DNA from: Pseudomonas fildesensis
GTDB lineage: Bacteria; Pseudomonadota; Gammaproteobacteria; Pseudomonadales; Pseudomonadaceae
Direction of reading: 5' to 3'
NCBI RefSeq assembly: GCF_001050345.1
Contig: NZ_LFMW01000025.1
Coordinates: forward strand, 1 to 48,917
DNA length: 48,917 bases
A program made the translations under genes and the position numbers. How positions within the stretch are numbered: the stretch's first letter is position 1; every line of letters begins with the position of its first letter. Below, piece by piece: positions 41,292 to 48,917 of the stretch. Below the pieces are notes generated by a model, which was given only the letters and a program-made list of their open reading frames with translations, searched no databases and was not told the DNA's origin.

Positions 41292-42329
41292 TCATTGCTG
41301 CTCACTTTCATACCGATCCAACGTATCACTGGCAATCTCGCGCCCCAGGGCGATCAACTCTGGCGCCTTGTAAAACTCGAAAAATCGGCACACCCGCTTC
41401 GGCACGTTGATCAACACGTCCGGCGGATAGCCGGCGATCTTGTACTGCGCAAGCGAGGTCTGCATCACCTCGAAACTCTGGTTGATCAAATCCAGCAGCG
41501 ATGCCGGCCCGACGTTATCGATGATGAACGACCCAGTGGCCGACTTCGGCGCACCGGCCTTTTCCGGCGCAGCGGCGGGTTGCTGGGATTCGGGTTCGGC
41601 GGAGTCCAGCCACGGGTTGATCTCGGCCGCCTGGGCCTGCAAGGCTTCCTGCTCCAGCTTCAACAGCTGCTCGGCCTGCTTGCGACGAAACGGCAAGTGC
41701 GAACCCAATGACTTCGCCAGGTTGTTGAAGCGACTCTTGAAAGCCGGCGGACGCGGGATCACGGGCAGTTGGTAGTGTTTCTGGTTGGTGGCATTGAGGT
41801 TCACCGCGATGATCAAGTCGCAGTGGCTCGACACCACGGGCACGATGGGCAGCGGGTTGAGCAGGCCGCCGTCCACCAGCATGCGGTTGCCCTGCATCAC
41901 CGGAGTGAACAGGCTGGGAATCGCCGCCGAGGCACGCATGGCCTGGTGCAGGCAGCCTTCCTGGAACCAGATTTCCTGCTGGTTGGTGAGGTCGGTGGCC
42001 ACGGCGGTGTAGGGGATGCGCAGTTCTTCAATGTTGATCTCGCCGACGATCTTGCGAATCTGCCCGAAGACCTTTTCGCCGCGAATGGCACCCAAGCGAA
42101 AGCTCACGTCGACCAGGCGCAAGACATCGAGGTAGTCGAGGCTTTCAATCCAGTTTCGATACTCGTCGAGTTTGCCCGCGGCATAGATCCCGCCCACCAC
42201 GGCGCCCATCGAACAACCAGCGATACACGCGATGTCGTAACCGCGCCGCTCGATCTCCTCGATCACCCCGATATGGGCGTAGCCCCGGGCCCCGCCGGAG
42301 CCTAGCACCAAGGCAACACGCTTCTTCAT
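41292..42329 (-). CDS. Patatin-like phospholipase (RssA-type)
   Basis: A 345-residue patatin-family serine hydrolase. The oxyanion hole is GSGGARG (10–16), the nucleophile is S40 in GCSMG, and the catalytic partner is D153 in VDGG. It may cleave acyl chains of phospholipids. The C-terminal ~120 residues include a proline/alanine-rich linker (about 245–260) and a second segment (FIIDNVGPASLLDLINQSFE) common to this bacterial subgroup. No signal peptide is seen, so it is likely cytoplasmic or membrane-associated. Confidence 0.9.
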   Translation of the reverse strand: MKKRVALVLGSGGARGYAHIGVIEEIERRGYDIACIAGCSMGAVVGGIYAAGKLDEYRNWIESLDYLDVLRLVDVSFRLGAIRGEKVFGQIRKIVGEINIEELRIPYTAVATDLTNQQEIWFQEGCLHQAMRASAAIPSLFTPVMQGNRMLVDGGLLNPLPIVPVVSSHCDLIIAVNLNATNQKHYQLPVIPRPPAFKSRFNNLAKSLGSHLPFRRKQAEQLLKLEQEALQAQAAEINPWLDSAEPESQQPAAAPEKAGAPKSATGSFIIDNVGPASLLDLINQSFEVMQTSLAQYKIAGYPPDVLINVPKRVCRFFEFYKAPELIALGREIASDTLDRYESEQQ

Positions 42330-42547
42330 GGTCGATGTCCTTCGTTACGCGGGTGCCCACAATGCACCCAATACGGGGGCTGCTTCAATCTTCGCTGAAA
42401 GTGCGCAATATTTTTCCAGAATAGCCAGGCTGGTCGGGTATGCTCTGGCTGTAAGCGGTTTTGATTTCAGGCTGTCGGACAAGGCACTTTTTCTTGTAGG
42501 CAACGTCTACACCGTACGACTGTTTTTCTTTTTTTGAGGTGTCATCG

Positions 42548-42826
42548 ATGAAAGCCTGGATGTGTGTGCCTGTGATCATGTTGGCTTTGGCCGGTTGTGC
42601 CGGGAAAACCGCGTACCGCGACAGTTGCGGCAGCCAATTGGATGCCGCCTGGAAAGAGCTGGACCTGGCCAAGGCCGAAGGTTTTGCCGGCACCGTGAGT
42701 TACTCAAAAGCCCTGTCCCTGTTGACCGGTGCCAAGACCCAGCAACAATTTGAAGCGTTCGAAGGCTGCTTCAACAAGGCCGAGAAGGCGCGGTTCTATA
42801 TTCGTGAGTCTCGCGCCGGGCGCTAA
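42548..42826 (+). CDS. Small lipoprotein, function unknown
   Basis: A 92-residue protein with a signal and lipobox LAGC (Cys16) followed by a helical, charged domain with two further cysteines (DSCGSQL … EGCFNKA) that may form a disulfide. GAGG 8 nt before the ATG supports 42548 over the upstream GTG. It precedes the CHAD gene by 44 bp and may share its transcript. No domain name is recognised with certainty. Confidence 0.8.
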   Translation: MKAWMCVPVIMLALAGCAGKTAYRDSCGSQLDAAWKELDLAKAEGFAGTVSYSKALSLLTGAKTQQQFEAFEGCFNKAEKARFYIRESRAGR

Positions 42827-42870
42827 CCCATAGCGGCAGGTAGGATTTTTCAACGGAAAGTGAGGGCGGA

Positions 42871-43632
42871 ATGTCAGCTTTGGTCGATCAGTTAGTCGCT
42901 CAAGTTATTGGCCTGGAAGTAGGGTTACTGAGCTGCCAAGCTCGCCTCGCCGCCGTCACCGACGATGAAGCCTTGCATGATCTGCGCACCACCGTGCGGC
43001 GCCTGCGCAGCCTGTTGCGCCCCTTGCGCGGGCTGCCCGGTGTCGAACAACTTGAATTGGCCGCCAGCACGGTCGGCCAATTGACCACCCCGTTGCGGGA
43101 TCGTGAAGTGCTGGCGGCCTATCTGCACCAGCATGGCCATCACGAAGCCGCAGACCGCCGTCTGCGCCTGCAACCGGATGCCTATCGCCACGTAGCGCAA
43201 AGCCCGGAGCTGGCGCACCTGCTGCAAATCCTCGATGCCTTCCCACGGTTTATCCGTGCCTCACAACACCAGAAACTGCTCAAGGGCCTGCGTGCGCGCA
43301 TCGAGAAACGTCTGGCCAAGCAATGGCAGAAACTCGACGACGCCTTGAAGGACCCCGACCACGATCGCCACCGTCTGCGGTTGCTGATCAAGCGCGTGCG
43401 CTACGCCGCCGAGGCCTACCCCGAGTTGGATAAGCTCCCCGCCAACGCCATGTCACGCCTCAAGAATGCCCAAGCTGCACTGGGTGATTGGCACGACTGC
43501 TGGCAATGGCTGGCCCAGGCTGAACACCAGGCTGATCTGCAGCCCTGTGTCGCGGTATGGCATCGCACCATGGCTAAAGCCGAAGGGCAGGCGGATCGCG
43601 TGCTGGACAAACTCAGCACCGGTTGTTTCTAA
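42871..43632 (+). CDS. CHAD-domain protein
   Basis: A 253-residue all-helical protein with CHAD features: paired conserved histidines/arginines in DEALHDLRTTVRRLRSLLRPLR and HRLRLLIKRVRYAAEAY, and QAALGDWHDCWQWLAQ near the end. CHAD domains bind inorganic polyphosphate and often sit beside CYTH phosphatases; no CYTH gene is seen here. GAGGGCGGA precedes the ATG. Likely cytoplasmic and linked to polyphosphate, by family knowledge. Confidence 0.9.
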   Translation: MSALVDQLVAQVIGLEVGLLSCQARLAAVTDDEALHDLRTTVRRLRSLLRPLRGLPGVEQLELAASTVGQLTTPLRDREVLAAYLHQHGHHEAADRRLRLQPDAYRHVAQSPELAHLLQILDAFPRFIRASQHQKLLKGLRARIEKRLAKQWQKLDDALKDPDHDRHRLRLLIKRVRYAAEAYPELDKLPANAMSRLKNAQAALGDWHDCWQWLAQAEHQADLQPCVAVWHRTMAKAEGQADRVLDKLSTGCF

Positions 43633-43835
43633 GGCTATTCCCCATCTTTGTAGGAGCCGGCTTGCCGGCGAAAAACGTCCAGACACCGCGTGTATCCTGA
43701 TTCGCTGCATCATCGTTAACGACCATCGTCGGCAAGCCAGGCTCTACCGGTCCGGTTTTTGGCCGGAATAGGCGCTGTGCCCTGGCGGGCGCGATGGTTA
43801 AGATCCCCCATCGGTTTTCTTGATGTGAGGTCGCC

Positions 43836-44633
43836 ATGCGCTTTAGTGATTTGCTCGACGCTGCCCGTAGCAACCCGCTGGATGTCACCATCCCCGCCGA
43901 ATGGGCACAGGGACGCGCCACGTTTGGCGGCTTGGTTGCCGCCCTGCAATACGAAGCCCTGCGCGCCCAAGTGCCCGCCGACCGCCCATTGCGTTCGCTG
44001 GCGATCACCTTTGTTGGCCCGGTAGCACCCGATGTACCCGCCCGTTATCAAGTCGAAGTGCTCCGCGAAGGCAAGGCAGTCAGCCAATTGCTCGGCCGAG
44101 TGGTGCAGAACGGTGAAGTGGCGACACTGGTCCAGGCCAGTTTTGGCGCGTCTCGTGAGTCGGAAATCGACGTGGCGAGCGAACCGCCGCCAACGTTCAA
44201 ACACTGGGATGAGTGCCAGGAACTGCCCTATATCAAGGGCGTCACACCCGAATTCATGCGCCACCTGGCGATGCGCTGGAGTGTCGGCGGCCTGCCGTTT
44301 ACCGGCAGCAAATCCCGCAACATGGGCGGCTGGGTACGCCTGCGGGGGGATGTGAAAGAGGAGCCGCTGACCGAGGCGCATATCCTCGCCCTGGTCGACG
44401 CCTGGCCGCCGGCCTTGCTCCCGCACCTGAAGAAACCTGCGCCGGGCAGCACCCTGACCTGGACCATCGAATTCATCCAGCCGCTGCAAAACCTCACCAC
44501 CCTCGACTGGTGCCAGTACCACGTCAACATCGAACACGCCCGCGACGGCTACGGCCACGCCGCCGCTGCGCTATGGAGCCCAACCGGTGAATTGATCGCC
44601 ATCAGCCGCCAGACCGTGGTGGTCTTCGCCTGA
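43836..44633 (+). CDS. Acyl-CoA thioesterase-like double hot-dog protein
   Basis: A 265-residue protein with two hot-dog halves. The first has WAQGRATFGGLVAALQYEAL and LRSLAITFVGPVAPD; the second has LTWTIEFIQPL and GYGHAAAALWSPTGELIAISRQTVVVF. This is the TesB-like/4HBT_3 thioesterase pattern. It probably hydrolyses acyl-CoA in the cytoplasm; the chain-length preference is unknown. It is monocistronic and ends 3 nt before the convergent next gene. Confidence 0.88.
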   Translation: MRFSDLLDAARSNPLDVTIPAEWAQGRATFGGLVAALQYEALRAQVPADRPLRSLAITFVGPVAPDVPARYQVEVLREGKAVSQLLGRVVQNGEVATLVQASFGASRESEIDVASEPPPTFKHWDECQELPYIKGVTPEFMRHLAMRWSVGGLPFTGSKSRNMGGWVRLRGDVKEEPLTEAHILALVDAWPPALLPHLKKPAPGSTLTWTIEFIQPLQNLTTLDWCQYHVNIEHARDGYGHAAAALWSPTGELIAISRQTVVVFA

Positions 44634-44636
44634 CCC

Positions 44637-44999
44637 TCAGTGCCGGTTGCGCTGGCGCCAGGCGCGCCACCAGCCACCGCTCAATACAAATCGCGCAAAG
44701 GTCACAAACTGCTCGACCACCAAGCGCTGCACCGCGTCGTTACGGTCACTGAACGGCTCACTGGCCTGAGCTTCCAGGCGATGGCCATGACGCTGCAATG
44801 CCAGGCCGGCCAAGATGCCGACAACGCCCACGGCAAAACTGGCCAGGCTCAGGCTGAACACACCCGAGACGATCAGCAGAAAGCCGATGACGAACAGCGG
44901 TACGGCAATCAGGTGCAGCGCCAGGTTGGTCGGGTGCTGATGGTTCTGCGGGTAGTTACGCCATTGCCAGGCGGGGAGATTGGGATGATGTTTGCCCAT
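44637..44999 (-). CDS. Mpo1-like (DUF962) membrane protein
   Basis: A 120-residue protein with the DUF962 start (HPNLPAWQWRNYPQNHQHPTNLALHLIAVPLFVIG), including the conserved HxxxxNxxxH-type positions, two membrane helices, and GHRLEAQASEPFSDRND. Fungal Mpo1 is a dioxygenase acting on 2-hydroxy fatty acids; the bacterial function is untested. The ATG at 44999 follows AGAGGATTCACC. Confidence 0.87.
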   Translation of the reverse strand: MGKHHPNLPAWQWRNYPQNHQHPTNLALHLIAVPLFVIGFLLIVSGVFSLSLASFAVGVVGILAGLALQRHGHRLEAQASEPFSDRNDAVQRLVVEQFVTFARFVLSGGWWRAWRQRNRH

Positions 45000-45077
45000 G
45001 ATGGTGAATCCTCTGTCCGTTGAAATAGCTTGGGCAGAGTTTAGGTGGGGGGGGGCGAGGCGGCGAATCAAGGCTGG

Positions 45078-45302
45078 CTATGGGGGTGATAGCCTTGCCC
45101 GGTCGCAGAAGCGCTGCTTATTAGTATCTAAGTGAAAGCTAGCGTCGATTCTTTCCGCGTTTAGTTTGATAAAGTGTCCGTTATATTCGGGGTGGTCGTG
45201 GTGTGTACCTTCAGCGTTTAGCGATGTGAAGGTAAGGAAGTTTTTATTATCCGGTTTTCCGTAAAGAAGATAGGAATAACCAGGGTCTGTCTTTGCAGCC
45301 AA
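45078..45302 (-). pseudogene. Remnant coding sequence of unknown origin
   Basis: A 74-residue open stretch (for example YSYLLYGKPDNKNFLTFTS and HHDHPEYNGHFIKLNAERIDAS) with sensible protein composition but only a TTG start and no ribosome-binding site. Its upstream side runs into repeats of GTGAAAAGGGG that belong to the adjacent palindrome. It looks like the 3' part of a gene, perhaps of the Rhs toxin/immunity cassette type, cut by the repeat insertion. I recognise no domain. Confidence 0.4.
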
Positions 45303-45337
45303 TAGTGCAGTGAAAAGGGGGCCAGTGAAAAGAGTGA

Positions 45338-45400
45338 AAAGGGGACGGATTTATTTAGAATAAGTAGCGCTAAATTATTTTAAATAAATCCGTCCCCTTT
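45338..45400. repeat. MITE-like palindrome, 20-bp perfect inverted repeat
   Basis: AAAGGGGACGGATTTATTTA (45338–45357) and its exact complement (45381–45400) flank 23 bp. A degraded third copy of the arm (CAAATCCGTACCCTTTAT, about 45475–45492) and partial GTGAAAAGGGG repeats (45309–45340) lie beside it. This GGGGACGGATTTATTT unit resembles small non-autonomous elements in Pseudomonas and other proteobacteria; that resemblance is from memory. Confidence 0.75.
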
Positions 45401-45567
45401 ATGCAAGCACGAGGGGCTGCAAGGGCCGAGGTACATAAGAACGGGCATCCGAAGAGGGTTAAGTAAGTGCCATTCAAATCCGTACCCTTTATTCGCAAAT
45501 AACGCATTCATAGCGTCCATGCGCACAAGAAGCGTATGGCTGATTTTTATTGGTAATGCCTGTTATT

Positions 45568-45969
45568 TTAAGAATCTTCATCATTACCTCTGATGTAAAC
45601 GTTAGGGTCGCAAATTGAGATGCTCTGGGCCTTAAATTCGATTAATGAATTTTTGTTGGCAGCCTGGAAGCAGAGCTGACCATCTTCTTTTTTTATTCTT
45701 ACGTAAAAATTATCTCGGCCGGGTATGTTGAGTATTTTTAGATCGCTAATGCCATAGCAATCAACACCAAGTCTGCAAACGTTGTAACCTTTGTTTTTCC
45801 ATTTTTCCGGTAGAATGTCTGGGAACTCAGGTATGTCGAACCCAATCCCCAAAGACGGTCGATCATTGTCTATTTGTAAAGAGAAGAGAGTAATTTCTCC
45901 TATCTTTACAGGCTGGCTAAAAATTTTTTCAAAGAATATATTTTTATCTAGTTCATTCCAGTGTTTCAT
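45568..45969 (-). CDS. Imm50-like immunity protein
   Basis: A 133-residue protein. The N-terminal pattern (FEKIFSQPVKIGEITLFSLQIDNDRPSLGIGFDIPEFPDILPEKWKNKGYN) fits the Imm50 family of immunity proteins found after polymorphic toxins. It is AT-rich, as is usual for Rhs cassette genes. Its ATG overlaps the stop of the toxin C-terminal frame by 4 nt (ATGA), so the pair was translationally coupled. It would neutralise the adjacent HNH/EndoVII-like toxin; cognate pairing is inferred from adjacency. Confidence 0.75.
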   Translation of the reverse strand: MKHWNELDKNIFFEKIFSQPVKIGEITLFSLQIDNDRPSLGIGFDIPEFPDILPEKWKNKGYNVCRLGVDCYGISDLKILNIPGRDNFYVRIKKEDGQLCFQAANKNSLIEFKAQSISICDPNVYIRGNDEDS

Positions 45970-46156
45970 TTTTTGTTCCTGAAAAAATAGTGTGCTTGTG
46001 TGCCTATGACTTTGCCGTTCCGGGGTTGTTCAATAGGTCGTAAATTGAAGTGTGTTGTTTGGTCTCCAATTCCATCTGCTCTACCGTATTTATGCCCAGC
46101 AGAATGATCTTGAATAAGGACTTGTGAGCCATCTTCTCTTGTAAATTGGTATACCC
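45966..46156 (-). pseudogene. Out-of-frame C-terminal half of the Rhs HNH/EndoVII-like toxin
   Basis: This frame encodes VYQFTREDGSQVLIQDHSAG, HKYGRADGIGDQTTHFNLRP and IEQPRNGKVIGTQAHYFF, the nuclease half of an HNH/EndoVII-type Rhs toxin. The first half (FRQAKRDAHIPMNQSPDAMT … ATGQPIET) is in the preceding frame. Removing one base near 46157 (ACGATGGGT to ACGAGGGTA-type reading) would join them as …PIETRVYQF…, so a 1-nt insertion has separated them. The fragment includes the conserved DHSAGHKYG histidines and overlaps the immunity gene start. Confidence 0.75.
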
Positions 46157-48917
46157 ATCGTCTCGATGGGTTGGCCGGTTGCATCGAGTATTTTTTTATC
46201 ATTCAAATCGGTCATGTTTTCTATTTTGTACTGTGTCGTTCGTCCTGTTTTCGGGTGTGTCATCGCATCTGGGCTCTGATTCATCGGTATATGGGCATCT
46301 CTTTTAGCTTGCCTGAAAGCCCCCTTACGAGAAACGTCAGGGGCATCCGGTTCAGTAGGAGTAGCGCAAGCGGGATTTTTCCTTATTGATCCAGGACAAT
46401 TTGCGCTGAGCCCCAAAGGGTCCACCCATCCCGTCGGGTTGGGCACGTACTGGTACGCATTGATCCCACCCGCCAGCTTCACCGGGTCGCGCGTCAGGTA
46501 ACGACCAACATCCGGATTGTAGTAGCGATGGCGGTTGTAGTGCAGTCCGCTTTCCTGGTCGAAGTATTGGCCCTGGAAACGTAGCGGGTTGTCGATTTTT
46601 CCGATGTCGAGGCGGGCGATTTCGCCGTAGGCGCGGTAGTGGGCGGACCAGACGATTTCACCGTCGGGGGCGGTGAGTTCCTGCGGGGTACCGAGGTGGT
46701 CGAGTTGGTAGTGGAAGGGTTTTGTTTCTTTTGGGCCAAATCCTTCCAACAGCGCCAATGGCCGGAAGCTGTTCGGCTCGTAGATGTAGCTGCGATGTCG
46801 ATCCGCATGATGCTCGGCAATCAGCTTGTCGCCTTGCCAAAAAAACTCCGTGGTGATGCCGTCGACGGTTTTGCTGATACGGCGTCCGAACGGGTCGTAG
46901 CGATAGCTCGCGGTTTCCCCGTTGGGCTGGGTTAGGTGGATCAAACGATGCTGGCAGTCGTAGCGGTATTCGGTGATCAGCGCGTGCCCACGGCCGCGCC
47001 GCTCGCGGATGAGGTTGCCGAAGGCGTCGTAGTCGTACTGGCGATCGCCCTGGATCATCAGGCGGTTGCCGGCGACGATGTCGGGGCCGGGGCGGTCGAG
47101 CATGAGGAGGTTGCCCGCTGGGTTGTGGGCGAAGCGTTCCTGCACGTCTTGCGAGTGGTTGGCGCGGGTCAGGCGGGCGAGGGGGTCGTAGTGGTAGAGG
47201 TGTTCGCCTTTGCGGGTGTCGAGGAGGCGGGTGAGATTTCCCGTTTTGTCGTAGTCGTATTGGCGTTGGTAGAGGGTGTGTTGCTGTTGGGTGAGGGTGT
47301 GGGCGTGCAGGCGGTTTTGGTCGTCGTGGTGGTAGTGGCTGAGGAGTTGGCCTTGTTGGCGCTGGCGTTCGCGGCCGTTGCTGAATAGATGGGAAGTAAG
47401 GGTTTCACCATTCAGTTCGACGGTGGCGAGATGGCCGCCTTTGTCGTGGTTAAACACAAGGCGGTTGTTGTCCGGCAGGCGCAGGTTTTTCAGTTGGCCG
47501 CAGGCGTCGTAGCCGTAGCGCAGGGTGCCCCAGCCTTGGTGTTCGGCGGTGAGGCGGTTTTGGACGTCGTATTCGTAGGCTAACGCCCAGTGGCCGTCGT
47601 CGACGCTGAGGAGGTTGCCTTGGCGGTCGTAGGTGTATTCAACAATGCTGTCGTCGGGCAGGGTTTTTCGTACGAGCCGTCCGGCGTGGTCTCGCGTGTA
47701 ACGGGTGACTAGCTGACTGCCATCATCACCGTGTTCAGTCTTCTCTTGCAGGTTGCCGTTGAGATCGTAAACGTAGGCGGTGCGCTGCCCGTCAAAACCG
47801 GTTTCCTGTTGGATCAGGCCGTTTGGGTGGTAGTCCAACTTATACGTTTCGCCGATTTCGTTTTCGATCTCGGTGAGCAGCAACCGCACGTTGTCGTAGC
47901 GGTAGCTGACCTGGGTGCCATCCGCATTAAGGCGGCGGCTGATCAGGTGCAATCCATCGGCGTATTCGTAGCGGGTGACGTGCCCCAGTTCATCGCGTTC
48001 TGCGGTGATTTTTCCGTAGGGGTTGTAGCTGTATTCCCGCGTCGCTCCACCCGGCAATACGACGCGATTTAGCCGGCCAACACTGTCCCACTCATACTGG
48101 CTCAGCGCGCCATGTTCGTCCTCACGCGCAACCTGCCGCCCAAGATCGTCATAGCGATAGCGCTTGATCCCGCCATTCGGCAACTGCTCCTCAAGCAACT
48201 GCCCGCGCTCATTCCAAACGAGCCGCTGACAACTGTGATCCGGATACCAAACCCCAATCAGCTGCCCATATTTGTTGTAGCTGTAGTCGGTAACCTGTCC
48301 ATCGGGATCGGTCCTACGCGTAACGTCGCCCTGGTCATTACGCTCGTACTTCCAAACCGCTTCCCCACGCCTAACAACCCGTACGAACCCATTGTCATGC
48401 TCGTAAGAGGTCGGCTCATCCTCCCCCGGAAACAGCGCCACCAAGCGCCCGGCTTCGTCGTACTGATACGCCGTCACCGCCCCCAGCGGGTCCTGCTCGA
48501 CCGTCAGTCGGCCTTTGTCATCGTAGGATTTGAAATGCTCGGCACCGTCAGGATCAATCCGCTGCACCAACCGTGCACGCTGGTCATGAACGTAAACTTC
48601 CAGGCTACCATCAGCGTTATGAACGCCAACGCGGCCGTCATCCCCCCAGACATACCGCGTGTCCATCTGCGAAAAACTGGCCCAATGCCGAACACATCGC
48701 GCCGCCTTGCCAGACCGTTCCCACGCCCAAAAGAAACTCGCCCCGCCGGCCAACTGCCGTTCAAGAATGACGTGCTGCTCGTCGTACCGATAACCCTCGC
48801 TTTCACCTACGGCATTGGTCGCCGAGACCAGTCGTCCAATGTCGTCATAGGCGTAGGAAACAACGTTCTGCTCGGTCACCCAGACGAAAGGTTCATGCCC
48901 CGTGGCGCGATGAATCT
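46090..48917 (-). CDS. Rhs/YD-repeat polymorphic toxin, N-terminus outside window, toxin tip frameshifted
   Basis: The open frame runs off the window's right edge. Over 700 residues of YD repeats are seen (for example GRLVSATNAVGESEGYRYDE, RYDDLGRQVAREDEHG), then the Rhs core end DPVKLAGGINAYQYVPNP and GWVDPLGL. Rhs proteins build a cage around a C-terminal toxin and are delivered by type VI secretion or similar. After DPLGL comes the toxin start SANCPGSIRKN…FRQAKRDAHIPMNQ…KTGRTTQYKIENMTDLNDKKILDATGQPIET. The frame then goes out of register and ends 22 residues later. The nuclease is therefore incomplete as read. Confidence 0.9.
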   Translation of the reverse strand, partial: IHRATGHEPFVWVTEQNVVSYAYDDIGRLVSATNAVGESEGYRYDEQHVILERQLAGGASFFWAWERSGKAARCVRHWASFSQMDTRYVWGDDGRVGVHNADGSLEVYVHDQRARLVQRIDPDGAEHFKSYDDKGRLTVEQDPLGAVTAYQYDEAGRLVALFPGEDEPTSYEHDNGFVRVVRRGEAVWKYERNDQGDVTRRTDPDGQVTDYSYNKYGQLIGVWYPDHSCQRLVWNERGQLLEEQLPNGGIKRYRYDDLGRQVAREDEHGALSQYEWDSVGRLNRVVLPGGATREYSYNPYGKITAERDELGHVTRYEYADGLHLISRRLNADGTQVSYRYDNVRLLLTEIENEIGETYKLDYHPNGLIQQETGFDGQRTAYVYDLNGNLQEKTEHGDDGSQLVTRYTRDHAGRLVRKTLPDDSIVEYTYDRQGNLLSVDDGHWALAYEYDVQNRLTAEHQGWGTLRYGYDACGQLKNLRLPDNNRLVFNHDKGGHLATVELNGETLTSHLFSNGRERQRQQGQLLSHYHHDDQNRLHAHTLTQQQHTLYQRQYDYDKTGNLTRLLDTRKGEHLYHYDPLARLTRANHSQDVQERFAHNPAGNLLMLDRPGPDIVAGNRLMIQGDRQYDYDAFGNLIRERRGRGHALITEYRYDCQHRLIHLTQPNGETASYRYDPFGRRISKTVDGITTEFFWQGDKLIAEHHADRHRSYIYEPNSFRPLALLEGFGPKETKPFHYQLDHLGTPQELTAPDGEIVWSAHYRAYGEIARLDIGKIDNPLRFQGQYFDQESGLHYNRHRYYNPDVGRYLTRDPVKLAGGINAYQYVPNPTGWVDPLGLSANCPGSIRKNPACATPTEPDAPDVSRKGAFRQAKRDAHIPMNQSPDAMTHPKTGRTTQYKIENMTDLNDKKILDATGQPIETMGIPIYKRRWLTSPYSRSFCWA

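Noticed and set aside
46090..46202. Programmed frameshifting at the Rhs toxin break
   Set aside because: No slippery heptamer or following RNA structure is visible at the site; a simple insertion or sequence error is more likely.
46936..47388. Valine-rich plus-strand frame within the Rhs gene
   Set aside because: Low-complexity shadow of the repeated YD coding sequence.
1..48917. tRNA, rRNA and CRISPR arrays
   Set aside because: No cloverleaf, rRNA segment or regularly spaced direct repeat array was noticed; the repeats seen are REP palindromes, a MITE-like palindrome and YD coding repeats.

Overview
The window is chromosomal DNA from a Pseudomonas, most likely of the P. fluorescens complex. 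The evidence is the ihfB–lapA–wzz … wbpM–comEA gene order typical of the Pseudomonas O-antigen locus, the Pseudomonas-type REP/REPIN palindromes (cores such as GTGGCGAGGGAGCTTGCTCCC), and the kdpFABC–kdpDE cluster. All assignments come from reading the sequence and protein motifs; no database search was run.

Layout. 1–169: right end of an IS3-family element. 281–1261: small lipoprotein, ihfB and a LapA-domain protein. 1678–27846: a large O-antigen (B-band-like) biosynthesis locus, visibly more AT-rich than its flanks. It starts with wzz and the UDP-2,3-diacetamido-uronic acid genes wbpA, wbpB, wbpD and wbpE, with the acyltransferase wbpC among them. Next come wzx, hisH2/hisF2, a wzy candidate and wbpG (acetamido to acetamidino conversion). 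Then follow a WbpH-like glycosyltransferase, a WbpS-like glutaminase/PP-ATPase fusion (uronamide formation), a second glycosyltransferase and a PglC-type initiating sugar-phosphate transferase. A divergent two-gene unit (NeuD/PglD acyltransferase plus a PhaJ-type enoyl-CoA hydratase) lies downstream. After it come an unknown secreted protein, an intact IS5-family element with a 4-bp target duplication, a DegT aminotransferase and wbpM. WbpM, DegT, NeuD/PglD and the PglC-type enzyme together look like a bacillosamine (QuiNAc4N) route. The hydratase suggests that the 4-amino group carries 3-hydroxybutyryl rather than acetyl; this is the most interesting inference in the window.

27901–32234: terminator, comEA-like gene, TetR regulator, GntR/FCD regulator with a DUF1989 enzyme, a small membrane protein, and an ethanolamine-type APC permease. 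32396–40755: REPIN, a putative KdpE-responsive promoter region, kdpF-A-B-C (high-affinity K+ ATPase) and kdpD-E (its two-component system), with repeats and hairpins between several of the genes. 41292–44999: housekeeping/accessory genes (patatin phospholipase, lipoprotein, CHAD protein, thioesterase, Mpo1-like protein).

45078–48917: a polymorphic-toxin region read on the minus strand. It holds the C-terminal part of an Rhs/YD-repeat protein whose HNH/EndoVII-like toxin tip is broken by an apparent single-base frameshift, an Imm50-like immunity gene overlapping the old toxin stop by 4 nt, a perfect 20-bp MITE-like palindrome and a small gene remnant.
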